The notes under the pieces are model-generated. The model saw only the letters and a list, made by a program, of their open reading frames with translations, searched no databases and had not been told where the DNA came from. A program made the position numbers and the translations under genes. Below are positions 49,998-61,393 of a DNA stretch of 64,000 nt, piece after piece (positions within the stretch are counted from its first letter, which is position 1; every line of letters starts with the position of its first letter). Origin of the DNA: Gorsachius magnificus (taxonomy: Eukaryota; Chordata; Aves; Pelecaniformes; Ardeidae); the NCBI GenBank assembly GCA_034008185.1, contig CM067095.1, positions 7,176,610 to 7,240,609 on the forward strand, given 5' to 3'.

Positions 49998-50545
49998 AGG
50001 TGATTCTGCCCCTCTACTCTGCTCTGGTGAGACCTCACCTAGAGTACTGCATCCAGCTCTGGAGCCCTCAGCACAAGAAGGACATGGAACTGTTGGAGCG
50101 GGGCCAGAGGAGGGCTACTAAAATGGTCCGAGGGCTGGAGCACCTCTCTTATGAGGACAGGCTGGGAGAGTTGGGCTTGTTCAGCCTGGAGCAGAGAAGG
50201 CTGCGGGGAGACCTGATTACGGCCTTTCAGTACCTAAAGGGGGCCTATAGGTAAGACGGGGAGAATCTTTTTAGGAGGGCCAGCTGTGTCAGGACAAGGG
50301 GTAATGGTTTTAAACTGAAGCAGGGTAGGTTTAGACTGGATATAAGGAGGAAATTCTTTACAATGAGGATGGTGAAACACTGGAACGGGTTGCCCAGAGA
50401 GGTGGTGGAGGCCCCATCCCTGGGAACATTCAAGGCCAGGTTGGATGGGGCTCTGAGCAACCTGATCTAGTTAGCTCACTGCAGGGGGGTTGGACTAGAT
50501 GACCTCTAGGGGTCCCTTCCAACCCAAAACATTCTATGATTCTAT
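49998..50545 (+). mobile_element. 5'-truncated CR1 LINE, younger avian copy
   Basis: The copy holds the end of the reverse-transcriptase ORF and the 3' UTR. Readable in one frame are [36 protein letters not shown] and [16 protein letters not shown] single in-frame TAA (50252-50254) follows KGAYR, after which the same frame continues through [18 protein letters not shown] and [16 protein letters not shown] to a TAG at 50468-50470. The 3' UTR ends GTCCCTTCCAACC and ATTCTATGATTCTAT, the CR1 octamer tail. One stop and no frameshift over about 470 bases marks it as younger than the copy at 29.6 kb. It is far too short to be mobile. The 5' breakpoint is near 49,995-50,005. Confidence 0.95.
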
Positions 50546-53500
50546 AAATTGGAGTGTTTTGAAGAATAATTTAGAATCCCAGCTTCATTTACTGAAATGT
50601 GCTCTCTGAAGAACTTTTTTAAAATGTTGTGGTCAGTCTTTCTGTGCCTCAGTGTTCAATTTGTGAAAGAAAAATAGTAGCCTTATCCCTCCTCTGCCAC
50701 AGATGCAGCAGCAGCTATGAGTTACTCAAATACCAGGGTAATGAGTGCTTGAGAGATTTTTTTCTAGGCATCTTGGACCTAAGTGCGTTTTTAAGTATGC
50801 TGCTGAAAGGGAACCCGAAGCTGGAAAACTTGTAAAACAATTTCTCCTAATTTTTAGGATAACTTCATGAAAATAAAATGTGCATTCCTTAGAAGCCACT
50901 TGTATTATAACTCTCAGCCTTCTATCTTGTGAATTCAAGCTTCTGTGGACATCTAGAGCTCAATTATCTATGCCATGAGATCTATTTTGGGGAGTTAAAA
51001 CCAGTCACTTAACCTGACTTTGCTGAACGAGCCCAATAGTACTGTTCCATGTGCAATGTTTAACTGGTCTGTTGGGGAAAATGAGACTCCTTTATGCTAT
51101 ATTTTTTTCTTTCTGTAATTAGTGCACATAAAAGACTTCACATATTAGTACTGACATATTTATGTCAATGCATGTGTATAAAAAGGTCATGTTGGTCAGG
51201 AAAACTTCAGATTGGGATTTGTGGAAAAAAAATGAGAAATACTAAGTATGATAAATAGAAATGCAGGGCAAACTAAAAATTGCCTGGGAATTTGGGCTAA
51301 ATGAAAATGTGCTAGAAAAAAATGGGATGGTAATGTAAAAATGTGAAAGCACTTAATTTTGATGGTTTTGTTCGTATTTAATTTTAAAAGCACCAAAGAA
51401 GTTACCTTTTTGAAATAAAATTCCTGGAGATGCCTTGTATTTTCAAAGGGAGTTACATTCACTATTTTTGTAATTGAACTTGAACCAGTAGCTCTTCACC
51501 AATGTTTTCATAAAATATTCTGGCACAAATGGTTTGATAATCCTGCTATTTCCCTGACTTCAGCATTTACAAAACAGAATTTTTTAGTAAAGTTTGAAGT
51601 ATTTCTGCTTTTCTGTACAGTGTTCTTTTTGAAAAGTGAATTTTTAGTAACTGTCTCTGCTGCTTTAAAAGCTATGGTAAAAATTTAGATCATTCTCACC
51701 TGCTGAAGAGGAATGATAGCATCCAGTTTGGATGCAGGCATGTAACTCAGTAACTAGCACTGTGTCAGACTTGTTAGAACTCTAATATAGAGCCAGTTGA
51801 TGCACATAGGAAGATAAGAACATGTAGTATATCATAGGTGAAACAAGAAATAGCTTTATAAATTGAAGAACTGTAGTTATTTTAAGCAATAAATTAAGGC
51901 TGCCCATTGAAAGCCTTGTGAAATATAATGTTATTTTAAATCAGAAGAGGTTTCTCATGCCATAATTTTAGTTAGGTTGGAGACTTTCAGCCTATCCTTA
52001 ATATTCATTATTGAGTAATTAAAGATAGATATATCATTAGACTTAACAGTTTTTCAATAAAAAGGTAGTTAATTCAGTGTACAGAAACTGAATGTCTTCT
52101 CACTTTGAATTAAGGTCAGTGGTAAAACCCTGGTTTGCTATTAAATGCAAATAGACTTCCTACTTCACAAAAGGCTAGCACAGAAGATATCAACTCTCTG
52201 TCAAGGTATCTCTGCCACACTTTTACAGGAAAAAAAGCCATTTTATTTCACTTAATTTTATCAGTTACAATATTTCATTTCCTTATTTGGAAAATTGAGT
52301 CTATGTGCTGTTGGTGTTTTCCCCACAGAAAGTAAAGATGTGGTGCTGTACATATGATGTTATATTAATTCTGTTTCCAAAAATGTAATTGGATGAATGG
52401 TTTAAATAGAATCTCCTAGTGAGAGGAAAAATAAATAAGCCAATACACACACAATTTTATTTTTTTACTCTGTGTAAGTGGATCTGTCATTGAACCGATG
52501 GGATTTGCTTTAGTGCAAAGGGAAGAATATTTTCTATTTAAGAATAGTGATTGCATGGATTTTTGGTAAATATTTTAATTGGATTATTGGTCAACTGTAT
52601 GACTACACCATGAAGAATAAGACAGTGTTTAGAGTGCACTTATCTTGGGGTTAATACTACATTAGTTAGTCTTCCAGAATGGCATATTGGCATTTTTTGC
52701 TCTAACTTTACATGTTTTGCTCAAGAACCTTCCTGCTTACCTGTGGGTTTTGATTCCCACAAAGCTACAATTTTGTTTGGATTTCATCTTTGTTTAGCTG
52801 CCATCTAGTTGGACTCAAAAGCGTTTTGAGAGGTGTTTACTACAGGGATGCCCACTGGATATTTTTTAGATTTATAGCCAGTGAGATGGATGAATTGCCT
52901 AACATGATGTTTGCATGGTCCCTCCACTCTCACCGCTCCATCAGTAATAATCTTTTCAGGCTGTGAGCCTGCTACACACATCAGTTGTGATTTTTTTTTT
53001 TTTTGCTATGATTAAATGAACAGTGGAATGGAAAGTAGGATGGATGTTCATGTGAGAGCTGGGTATAGGGTGGAGGTGCCTGTGGGGATGTTCTCCATGG
53101 GCATTCCTCCACCATTCCACCAAAAGAGAGCTCTTACAAAGCTTATGTATCCTCATAGTGATTGACAGCATTGTTTCAAGCCAAAGTATCCAATACTACT
53201 TCCAACTGATGACAACTGTGACACAGGTAACTTAATTTTGATCATTATCTCTGGGATGAATCTTAATGCAGCTGCTGTGGTATTCAATTGTGCAGCTAAT
53301 TGAAGCCTCAAAGAAAGAAATAAGCTGTGGCATATATATTTAAACAGTTGTACAGGTGTTACACTGTTTTCAGCTAAATTTTGCTTCGTAAATGTCTGAG
53401 TTCTGTAACTGAAGCAGGCTTAGTTGAAGAAGCAGTGCTTTAAATTCCTCATCAGTTGCACTTGTCTAGAAGGCAGCAGTGTCTGAGACAGAACCATTTC

Positions 53501-55885
53501 TTAATTAAATTGAAAAAAATCTTCCACTTTCCTCCTTTGTACTTGTCTGTTGAGCAACAAATCTCACTCATGTTGTTTCTTTCCATGTGACTATGGTAAA
53601 TCTAACAGCATCTTAAGAAGCAGCAGTTTATCTTGTTTGGCTTTAAAGACTACAAAATTTAAAATATAATTCAGTTCATGCAGAAGCCAGACTGGATATG
53701 TCTTTTTCATTTTTCATTGTTATTGATTTTTGTGAAGTTTATGACTTGGGAAACATGAGAAAGGAAAGAAAAGTCATGATTTTTTTCCTTCAGTGTTGAG
53801 GAGGTGGGACAAAAAAAAAGCTTGCATTGTCTATCAAATAGTGTTTGGGAGCAAAAATTTTGGTTCTGACATATCAATTTGCAGGCATATGTTTAAAGCA
53901 GATACCTGTTATTAAAAATCGGATCTAGATTTTGTGAGTTAAGATGATCTATAAATGAATGTTTTAACTGGTACCAGGTGGTTTGGTGGTTTTTTTGGTG
54001 GGTGGTTTTTTTTTCAGCTGGCTGACTTATGATTTTCAAAGTAGCAATATTTCTCTTTTTGAACTACGGTTGTGTGTCTCTTCTGTTCCTGGACTGAATC
54101 AGTGTCCTAGAAAAGCATTAAAGGGCTACTGCATAGCTGGAGGATCATTTTTGAGAAAGATGCATGATGAGATCATTACAAAACACCCATGGCTTTTCAC
54201 AAGAATAGGAGACATCTGGAGCTCTAGTTCCTCCTTGTATATTGCTTTTAGCCAATGGATATTTTTCACAGCCTGTCAGTAGTATACAGAGAGTGCAGTA
54301 TGGGAGCAAATTATTGCTGTGTCCTGCTTTATCTTGATGCTTTCAAGGATACAAGATGTCCATTCTCTCTACTTTTCTCTCAGGCTTTTTGCTTTCTAAC
54401 AATGCAGGGACCACAATGTCTTTATTTTTAAGGGATGTCGGTACTGTACTTGCTTGCTTGAATCATTCCTTGAGGCTCCAGTAGCCCTGACATAGACCTC
54501 TCCTAGACCACAGCTATTCTGACCCCTAAATACATTTAAAGGTCCAGGCATGCAGTGCACTGAAATCAATCCAGACTGTACTTTTTCATGACCAGCAAAA
54601 TTTCCCCAGTCTCAGAGCAAGCAAGAGAGACATGTAATGTTAAAAATAAAATGCAAATGTCTGAGTTATTTGAATATAATCACTTTATTAATTTAACTGT
54701 CTAACAGATACTGATGATGGTCTAATAAGAAGGTCCAAAATGTTCTTTCTCATTAAAGGAGTTAATGAACTCACACATCTTAAGAATTTCATTTTAATTA
54801 ATTAGGAATAATTTATACAAGAGAGAGAAGTGCCAAAAAAATATTCCTATTGAGGAATGGAAAATTAGTAAATCTGTTAATGATCAATGCCAGGTGCCAA
54901 GACTTTCATGAAAAGATTCCTACAATTCTCTGATTCATGTGTAGAAAGTCACTGGGTGGCTGGATATTTTCAAAGTTTCAGCACTGTAGGCATTCCCACT
55001 CATTGCTACCGTACGTGCTAAATAGTATGTAATCTCTATAATAGACACAACAAACATATGCTTCAAGACAAAAAAATATCTCCCTACATATAGGTAGGGT
55101 ATTAAAATGTAATAAGGATTTATTAGTAAAATAGCTTTTAATTTCTCCATAATTTCAAAAAGTAGAAAAATTGACTACAATTATTTTTCCTTGAATTGTG
55201 AAGTGTGGTTCCTCTTTTGAACTCTAGCTCCATCAAAAATTAAATTTCAAAAGTTGCACTTCAGAAGCACTCATTTTATATCTAGTCATGCTCTCCATTT
55301 CTGTAAAACAAAAATTATTTTGGTCATTATACCGTGTTATGGTGGTTTTTTGACTTTCAGGAGTTAACAAATGGTACAATGGAAGCAGTAAGCACATTGC
55401 TCTAAGGAAGCAATTTCAGTTCTGAAAGTTTCCTGATGTTTTACACCCAGAATGAACTTTCATGACTGACTTAAAATGAGCAAACTATATAATTTTGTTT
55501 TATGCTTCATTGGGTTAATTTCCTTTGGCTGTCATGCCCAGATTTCAGTGTATATTGGCATCAGAAGCTTGTTAATGTTAAAAATAACAAACTTGAAACT
55601 GCTTGAAACCATGATTGAAATGTAAAAAGATAAGCCTTAAACCTGCAGGAAATGCTGAAAGAGGTAGGTTCAGAGTGAGTGGTAAGCAAGCAGATGTTTT
55701 CCAGAATTGGAATCAGTATGCAAAGTTGGTTTAGATATATTAACATAGTTAGGATAGTACCTAAGGAGTCTTTGCTGTTATTACAATCTTTTTTTATATG
55801 GAGTGCTGTAGGTACACTTCAGGAAATGTAATTCCAGTTGTAATTTGAATGGACTGGAGAGTAGGGGACTAACCAGAGAGAAAGG
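50546..55885. other. Unique AT-rich non-coding DNA
   Basis: No gene recognised. Low-complexity items are a T16 run near 52,990 and T/G-rich sequence at about 53,970-54,015. A block at about 53,225-53,360 (containing TTGATCATTATCTCTGGG and CAGCTAATTGAAG) has conserved-element texture. Open frames up to 99 codons have no domain. Confidence 0.5.
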
Positions 55886-55985
55886 AGCAATGACTTTCCT
55901 AAATCAACCAGCAGCTCAATGACACAGGTAGGACCAGCATTTAGACCATTTGTTTTTGCACTCCTGTATTCTGATGGGTATACTA
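55886..55985 (-). repeat. MIR SINE remnant
   Basis: Plus-strand text runs AATGACTTTCCTAAATCAAC, CAGCAGCTCAATGACACAGG, TAGGACCAGCATTTAGACC, then CACTCCTGTATTCTGATGGG. This is the reversed MIR order (GTGACTTGCCCAAGGTCAC, CAGCTAGT..GCAGAGC, GGGATTTGAACC, TCCTGACTCC). Confidence 0.6.
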
Positions 55986-56521
55986 CGCACCTTTCAGACA
56001 GTGTTTTATTTTGAGCAGTAGCTGTTTCAGAGTTATTTCTGCCTGATCTTTCTGGACCTGGAAATTATGCAGTAACATAACCTGTCGGGCAGGTTTGCTG
56101 TACTCATAACTCAGATTGAAAGTGTGTGTGTGTCTGTGTGTTGTGTTTGGTGACAATGTAGATCAGGACTGAATGATAATTTGAAAATTGTACTTCATCA
56201 ACACACATGGGAAGAAATCAACTGGAAAGCTTAGTGATAAATGTCCATAAGTTGAACATAAATTATCTGAGGTAAACTCCATTTGTAATTATTTTTACTA
56301 TCTCTAAAGCATGCATGCTATACATATATGCTTTTATTTTCAGTGACTAAAGCTTTATTTGATTAAATATTTACAGATCAGCATAGCTTCCAAAGACTTT
56401 TAACCTCATGCTAAGGTAATATACAGAAAAGTTCAATGCAGGCACACCTCAAAAAAGAGTAATAGGATACAGTTACGAAAGAAGTTCTGCAGTCCTAAAT
56501 TTGTATGTGGTCAACAAGGTA
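55986..56521. other. Unique DNA with a GT microsatellite
   Basis: A short GT-rich microsatellite lies at about 56,122-56,148. Nothing else is recognised. Confidence 0.5.
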
Positions 56522-56600
56522 GGGTAAGAGGCTGGAAATCAGGAGACTTGCTTTTCCTTCTAATCTGCTTGCTTCATTGTTGAGCAGACAGTTTAATGGA
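56522..56600 (+). repeat. Possible MIR-like SINE 5' part
   Basis: AAGAGGCTGGAAATCAGGAG followed by ACTTGCTTTTCCTTCTAATC resembles the MIR segment that usually reads GAGGCTGGGAGTCAGGACTCCTGGGTTCTATTC in parts. Diverged, weak call. Confidence 0.35.
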
Positions 56601-57750
56601 TTAAAAGCTCTTCTGAGCAAAACCTCCTTCCTTGTCGTATTTGTGTATATAAATACATATTATGTGTTCATCACCTTTTTGCTTATGGCCTGTTGATCTG
56701 ACCATTACAATAACAACAAAAGACAGGAAGGGGTGTGTAAGCTTTTAGGCAGAAACTGCATGGTAAGGGTGAAAGCAAATAACTAAAAGTGTAGATTTAC
56801 AGTTTTAACATTCAATCCTGTGTTCTAATAACATCCTGGTGCAGCCTTAGAAGAAAAGGCTGCCAATGAGTCTTTATATAGGGCTGGGGTGTTTGTGCTT
56901 GCTTTGTTGTGATGTTGAGCAATCAGCACTGCAATTCTTTTCTTTCCCATTCTAAATGGAAACGATGAACATTTCCATTCTAAATGGAACTAGAAGAAAG
57001 CCATGATTTTAGGCAGGCAAACATAATTTTAAAAATAATTGTGGTGTTGAGTTCAATAGCACTTGGCCGTTTTGATGGATAGAAAAAGCTTAGAGGTGGA
57101 TGGCAAAGTGTAATGATGAGTGCTGATGAATCTCTTTTGCTAACATGCAAGTAGTGATTGGCAAGAGAATATAAATTGGTGAAACCTGGGCAGATTTTAG
57201 CAAATTGAGGGTGAGCAGTACCACAAAAGACAGAACACAGTGCCACCTAGTGCCTTCGGCAAAATCAAACTGGATATCCTCAATCGACTTTCAGGTGGGT
57301 AGGATTTCTAAAAAAAGAAAATGCATGAAAGTAGTATTAACGTGTTAATGTAAAAATCAGTGGGCTGTAGCTTCCGTTAGGAGGCAGGTCTATTCTGACT
57401 TCCCAGGAGAGCCCTTAGGGTGTAATAAACGTTCTCAGCTTGAATGGATCCCTCCCAAGTCCCTTTTTACTGTTGAAATATGGGGTGTCACCTGGGCAAA
57501 GTATATGGTGTGGTTATGTGTCAAATCCCAGCAAATAGTTAATTTCCCAAAGGATGTTAGGCACTACGTGTACGTGAAGGCAAACACCTGCACAGGGTTA
57601 ACCTCCTGCTGAAAGGCTAGGTCTGCAAATTTTTGTGAAATCCAAATTGCAAAGTTAAAATATTACGCAAAGTTTTATCAGTCTTTTTTCATTAACTTGA
57701 TGGAGCATATGCCTTTTTCAATGAAATTTTGATGTGAAGAGAGGGTATTT
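56601..57750. other. Unique DNA with a repeated dyad at 56,945-56,989
   Basis: No gene recognised. The 17-bp dyad TTCCATTCTAAATGGAA occurs at 56973-56989, with a one-mismatch copy at 56945-56961, 28 bases upstream. The part at 57,360-57,620 is somewhat GC-richer and contains AATAAA, but I cannot link it to a known element. Confidence 0.5.
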
Positions 57751-57790
57751 GTTATCTAAAAATACATTGAAGTTATCTAAAAATACATTG
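57751..57790. repeat. 21-bp tandem duplication, two copies
   Basis: GTTATCTAAAAATACATTGA starts at 57751 and its copy starts at 57772, the second being cut two bases short. The copies are identical over 19 bases. A further imperfect 30-bp-period duplication (around ATACAGAGGAA) lies at 58038-58091. Confidence 0.9.
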
Positions 57791-59815
57791 CCCTATTGTT
57801 AGTAGTGTGACATTTGTACTTGGAAACACAGACCAAGTCTGCTCTTTGATGGATTGAGTTGCCCTCTGGACTTCTCTCCCTCCATTGACTGTGGAGGGAG
57901 CTGGAAGTGACTGTCTGCTTCAATTTCTCAGATGGGTGGAATGAATCCAAACCAGAGTGTGAGATATTTGGATTTATGTACTTCTATTATATTAAGCTGC
58001 TTTGAATTTTCAAATTTCACGTGAATTTTCACATCAAATACAGAGGAAGCAGTAGCTCACATACCAGATACAGAGGAAACAAAATAGCTCAGCCCTGTGT
58101 GTAATTGTTGGGTGATAATATTCATGTGATAATGTAATAGGACTGGCAGAATGACAACTTCTATGCTTTTCAGATTCAGAGGAAATGAGACAAACTTGAA
58201 ATATCTGATAAAAGACTGCTAATGTGACTCTGTTTCACTAGGGACAGAGGAGTATCATCACTGTCATCTTGGGAATGGTTAAGGATTAACAGCCACTGCT
58301 CTTGTATTAGTGGGTCTTAGCTCTCCAGAAATGGGCTAGTCTAAAGTAGTGCAGAATCTCTGAATGTAGTGCTGTGGAGTGGATATGCTTAGAGATGAGT
58401 ATAAAAGGAGATCTTGACCAAAGACATCTTAGTTTGGACGATTAGTATTAGAATTTGTATGGTCCACTGCCCTTGGATTGTCTGCAATTCAGGGCTTTGA
58501 AACTTGGGGAAAAAAGAATAAAAATTTATAACTTTTCTTTCTGGTTAAGTCTAGCTCAACTATAAGAGGCTATTCTTTATTGTAATGCTGTAAAATTGTA
58601 AGCCATGTGTGATATGTAGTGTTAGAATAAGTGAAATTCATCTTTCTGAGGAATCTAAAGTGGTTATGTGTAAACTGCCCTGCCAAGGGTTTAATTTTAT
58701 TTTTACTGCTTGTTAGAACAACAGTGGGGTGTGTGTGTAATAATCAGTAACTTGTGGAAAGCAAACCCCTAAGTTTGGTCTGCTGTGATCCATACAGTCC
58801 CACTGTTTGATATCTGTGATATGTATTATTCATGAATTTGTGTAAATCCCCAAAGCTTTGTAATCTTAGCAGTGAATGGTATTTCTACAACAAACCTCTT
58901 AGCCATTTGTTATCCCCCTGCTTCAAATGTCTCAGTTATCCTGTACAAGGGCAGAAACAACGTTGTATGATGCTGGGTGATCTATCAGACAACATGACTA
59001 ATGTTTACCAGCTAGTCCAAGGGAATAGTTCTTAAGTAATGAATGATTTGGAAATTATTTATTCCAGTTGTTTGGTAGATACTTAATCAACAAATCTAGG
59101 GGAAAAAGAACAACAAGGTAGCATAATAAAAGGCTGTGTGTGCACTTAGTATCAGTCTCCTTAGCTACTTTGTTAAAAATAAACAGCTTTGAAAACTAAA
59201 AAGGAAAGGAAAAGAGGAAAACTGCTTCAGAGATTTCAGTTTCCCTGAATTCTGTTCCTGCCTTGACTGGTTGGAAAAGTGGTGGGATCAGAAGAATTTA
59301 AGAGATGTTAATTAATACCTTTTTCATATTGCTTGATTTACTGAAATTCATTTTTTGTTCTTGTGACCTTTATCATTCACTTTTTCACCCTATTTGCATT
59401 TATCAGTCCTCTAGTCAAAGTACAAAGTGACAACCGCAGCACTAATCAAAAGGAACAGATAAAATAGATGTGCATTAAATAGACTAAATGAAAGACTCAT
59501 CCATCCTGCTGTGAGTGCCAGGGTCCTGATGCATTCCAAGAGTCTTCTTCCTTTCCTATGCAGTCAGCGTGCTGACAGCCCCTGCTCATGGCACATAGTT
59601 CATGGTCTTAAATAAATCAGAAATTATAGTCAGTTGTCCCTTCAAAGAATCGACTTGACTTCTTTTCATCTCTTAGTCGGTTTATATTTCTGAGGGTTTT
59701 GACATATCCTGGAGCGTTGTATCTAACATATTACAAAACTCTACTGGTATAGCTATATTAATAGATGGACAGCATCGATGAAAACATCTTGACTTTATGT
59801 GATTGAAATTTGTAC
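57791..59815. other. Unique AT-rich non-coding DNA
   Basis: No gene recognised. It holds the imperfect duplication at 58038-58091 and a purine-rich tract at about 59,199-59,217. Confidence 0.5.
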
Positions 59816-59899
59816 AAGTGTAATGTGTGTCATTGGAAGTGTAATGTGTGTCATTGGAAGTGTAATGTGTGTCATTGGAAGTGTAATGTGTGTCATTGG
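59816..59899. repeat. Perfect 4 x 21-bp minisatellite
   Basis: Four identical 21-bp units begin with AAGTGTAATGTGTGTCATTG at 59816, 59837, 59858 and 59879. Identity between all units suggests recent expansion and possible length polymorphism. Because 21 is a multiple of three, both strands stay open through it, giving SVMCVIG or SNDTHYT heptads in chance open frames (59799-59984 plus, 59682-60116 minus). I do not regard these as genes. Confidence 0.97.
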
Positions 59900-60584
59900 A
59901 GGTAGTTTGGCAAATGGAGGGCTTTGTTGGTATCATTTGTGCCTCCAGCCTTTGCAGACAGATAATTACAAGTACGCTGCTTAAGTCAACCATTGGGGAT
60001 TCTTTTTTAATAGTCCTTTTTCGAATGGAATTGAGAATTCTAGATTCTAAAACTGTGGACAGTATCAGCAAACTACTTGATTTGAACCTGGACTCTGAAC
60101 TCCTACTCCAAGGCATGTTCTGTAACAGTTAAATGCTAATGAAAGTGGACTTGTTACTTTGTATGGTTTCAATCTTTTTTACTCTCTGTTACACTGTTGC
60201 ATGACTCTGAGCCCTTGTGTTTGTATTTCATATGGATTAAAGCTGTTGCATCTATTCCTTAGGAAATACCTGGAGCATGAATTAGTTCATTACAGTATTA
60301 CATGCATAACTGCATAAACATCCATTTGGTCCTTGTTTTGATCACCTCTGATCTTAGCTGTTACTGCTACTGACTTTTGCAAGCCTATTTCTCTCTTGTA
60401 TGTTTTTTTAATTCTAATTTGAAGTTACCAAAGGCAGGTTCTGTTTATTTCCCATGATAATAGCTTGACTAATTTTTTTAATAGTTTTGAACTTAAATCA
60501 GTTCTACTGGGGCACTTTTACATCAGTGTTGAAAAAGCATTGATGTGCCAGCAGTGTTTTGCTGCTGCTATCTGTGTTTCACCT
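59900..60584. other. Unique non-coding DNA
   Basis: No gene recognised. The open frame 59890-60132 (plus) has no domain and is an extension of the minisatellite-driven openness. Confidence 0.5.
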
Positions 60585-60655
60585 GGAAAAGCACCTTGGT
60601 CTGTCACTGAAGGGCACTGCATAAATGTAATATAGTATTATTTATTTATTATCAT
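60585..60655 (+). repeat. Possible MIR-like SINE 3' tail
   Basis: AAGGGCACTGCATAAATGTA followed by ATATAGTATTATTTATTTAT resembles the end of MIR-type elements (GGCACTATATAAATGTAA then TATTATTATT). Only the tail can be recognised. Confidence 0.4.
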
Positions 60656-60891
60656 AGCGCCACACTGACAAGCTACCTCCCAAATACATCAGTAACCAAT
60701 CTACCTTGCCACATTTGTCATTCCAATTTTCTTTGTGTTCTCTCCCTGTGTGTTTTCTTTACTTATGACTCCTTGGAACATTGCTATGGTCTTTCTCTAC
60801 AATTAGACGTTAACAGTTTGTATCAGACCTACCTGTTTCAGTCGTTTGGCTCATTCATCTATTAATATTTTTTTTTTCCCCCAATGCTTAG
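60656..60891. other. Unique T-rich DNA up to the LTR
   Basis: No gene recognised. A T11-C5 tract at about 60,869-60,884 lies just before the LTR start. Confidence 0.5.
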
Positions 60892-61393
60892 TGTTGTGGA
60901 TTAACCCGGGGCGTTAAGCACCACACAGCTGCTCATTCACCCCCCCCCCCCCAAATCTCCCCAGTGGGACAGGACAAGAGGAAAGGAAAAATAAAAGCAA
61001 AAAACTTGGGCATCAAGACAAAAAGAAAAAAAAATGTTAAATAAGTGAAGGATAAGTGGAAGAAGAGTGAATAAAACAACAAAATAAATGATGAAAAGGC
61101 AATCATTCACCACCTCCTCTGGTAGATCAACACCCAGCCAGTTCTTGAGGAAAAGATGGGTAACCCCTCTAAAATCCCTTCTTTTCTATTCTTTTGCTGA
61201 GCATGACATTGTAAGGTATGGCACATCTCTTTAGTTAGTTCTGGCTATCTGCCCAGTTGTGTCCCTCCCAGTTTATTCTGCATCCCCCAATCTATTCACT
61301 GGGGGGCAGAGTGAGAAACAGAGAAAGACTTCATGCTCTGCAAACACTGTTCAGCAAAAGCTAGAACATTAGTGTGTTATCAGTACCATTTCT
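60892..61393 (+). mobile_element. Solo LTR of an avian endogenous retrovirus, 3'-truncated (ERVL-like suspected)
   Basis: The element starts with TGTTGTGGATTAACCC at 60892, the typical 5' end of a widespread avian LTR family, followed by AAGCACCACACAGCTGCTCA, a C13 run (60940-60952) and CCAGTGGGACAGGACAAGAG. It then has an A-rich part with AATAAA (61070-61075), CACCACCTCCTCTGGTAG, ACACCCAGCCAGTTCTTGAG, CTGGCTATCTGCCCAGTTGT, a CACTGGGGGGCAGAG segment and CTAGAACATTAGTGTGTTAT. The usual 3' terminal part (about a hundred bases ending in CA, from memory) is missing. No gag, pol or env sequence flanks it within the window, so it is a solo LTR or a fragment. Assignment to ERVL is from memory. Confidence 0.82.

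Noticed and set aside
59816..59899. Possible CRISPR-like array
   Set aside because: Units abut directly with no spacers, and the genome is vertebrate; it is a minisatellite.
59682..60116. 144-codon minus-strand open frame with four SNDTHYT heptads
   Set aside because: The heptads are simply the 21-bp minisatellite read in frame; both strands are open there, and nothing on either side looks coding.
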